Shown here in pieces: positions 5,525 to 5,525 of a stretch of 5,525 bases of DNA (the stretch's first letter is position 1; every line of letters starts with the position of its first letter). The position numbers and the translations under genes are program-made. The notes beneath the pieces were generated by a model that saw only the letters and a program-made list of their open reading frames with translations, was not told where the DNA came from and did not search any database. The stretch comes from Actinomycetes bacterium (GTDB lineage Bacteria > Actinomycetota > Acidimicrobiia > Acidimicrobiales > Palsa-688): contig JAKAXG010000345.1 of the NCBI GenBank assembly GCA_021827225.1, forward strand, positions 1 through 5,525. Direction: 5' to 3'.

Positions 5525-5525
5525 G

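Noticed and set aside
1..5525. CRISPR array, tRNA/rRNA, insertion sequence, prophage or toxin-antitoxin genes
   Set aside because: No spaced direct repeats, RNA-gene signatures, transposase motifs or small unexplained genes are visible; nearly every base before 5455 is accounted for by conserved housekeeping genes.

Overview
This window is a compact, very GC-rich (roughly 70-75% G+C by eye) stretch of bacterial chromosome with six genes, all on the + strand: the 3' end of miaA, then dapF, hflX, dapC, dapD and dapE. The order miaA-dapF-hflX, the base composition, tight stop/start overlaps and an apparently leaderless promoter all fit a high-GC actinobacterium. The E. coli-length DapD differs from the longer DapD known from Mycobacterium and Corynebacterium, so a deep-branching class such as Acidimicrobiia is a reasonable guess. 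The assignment is inferred; no rRNA or other marker is present.

Layout. Bases 1-3451 form one block with no gaps: miaA (partial) touches dapF, dapF overlaps hflX by ATGA, and hflX overlaps dapC by GTGA. A 111-base gap follows dapC. It holds a strong imperfect stem-loop (3491-3534) and a TANNNT -10-like hexamer (3549-3554) placed so close to the dapD ATG that the message is probably leaderless. dapD and dapE form a second unit, and dapE most likely starts at a non-standard CTG that overlaps the dapD stop (CTGA). After dapE, 71 bases of almost pure G+C contain a perfect 12-bp hairpin that is a candidate terminator; the window ends there.

How the genes work together. DapD, DapC, DapE and DapF are the four consecutive steps of the succinylase route from tetrahydrodipicolinate to meso-diaminopimelate, which supplies peptidoglycan cross-links and lysine. 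Here they are split into two adjacent units around hflX (a ribosome-splitting GTPase) and next to miaA (tRNA A37 prenylation). dapA, dapB and lysA are not in the window.

I see no undescribed system, mobile element or defence locus. The points most worth a second look are: a serine in DapF where the family has its first catalytic cysteine; a valine in DapD where E. coli has a proposed catalytic glutamate; the likely CTG start of dapE; and the regulatory structures around dapD and after dapE.
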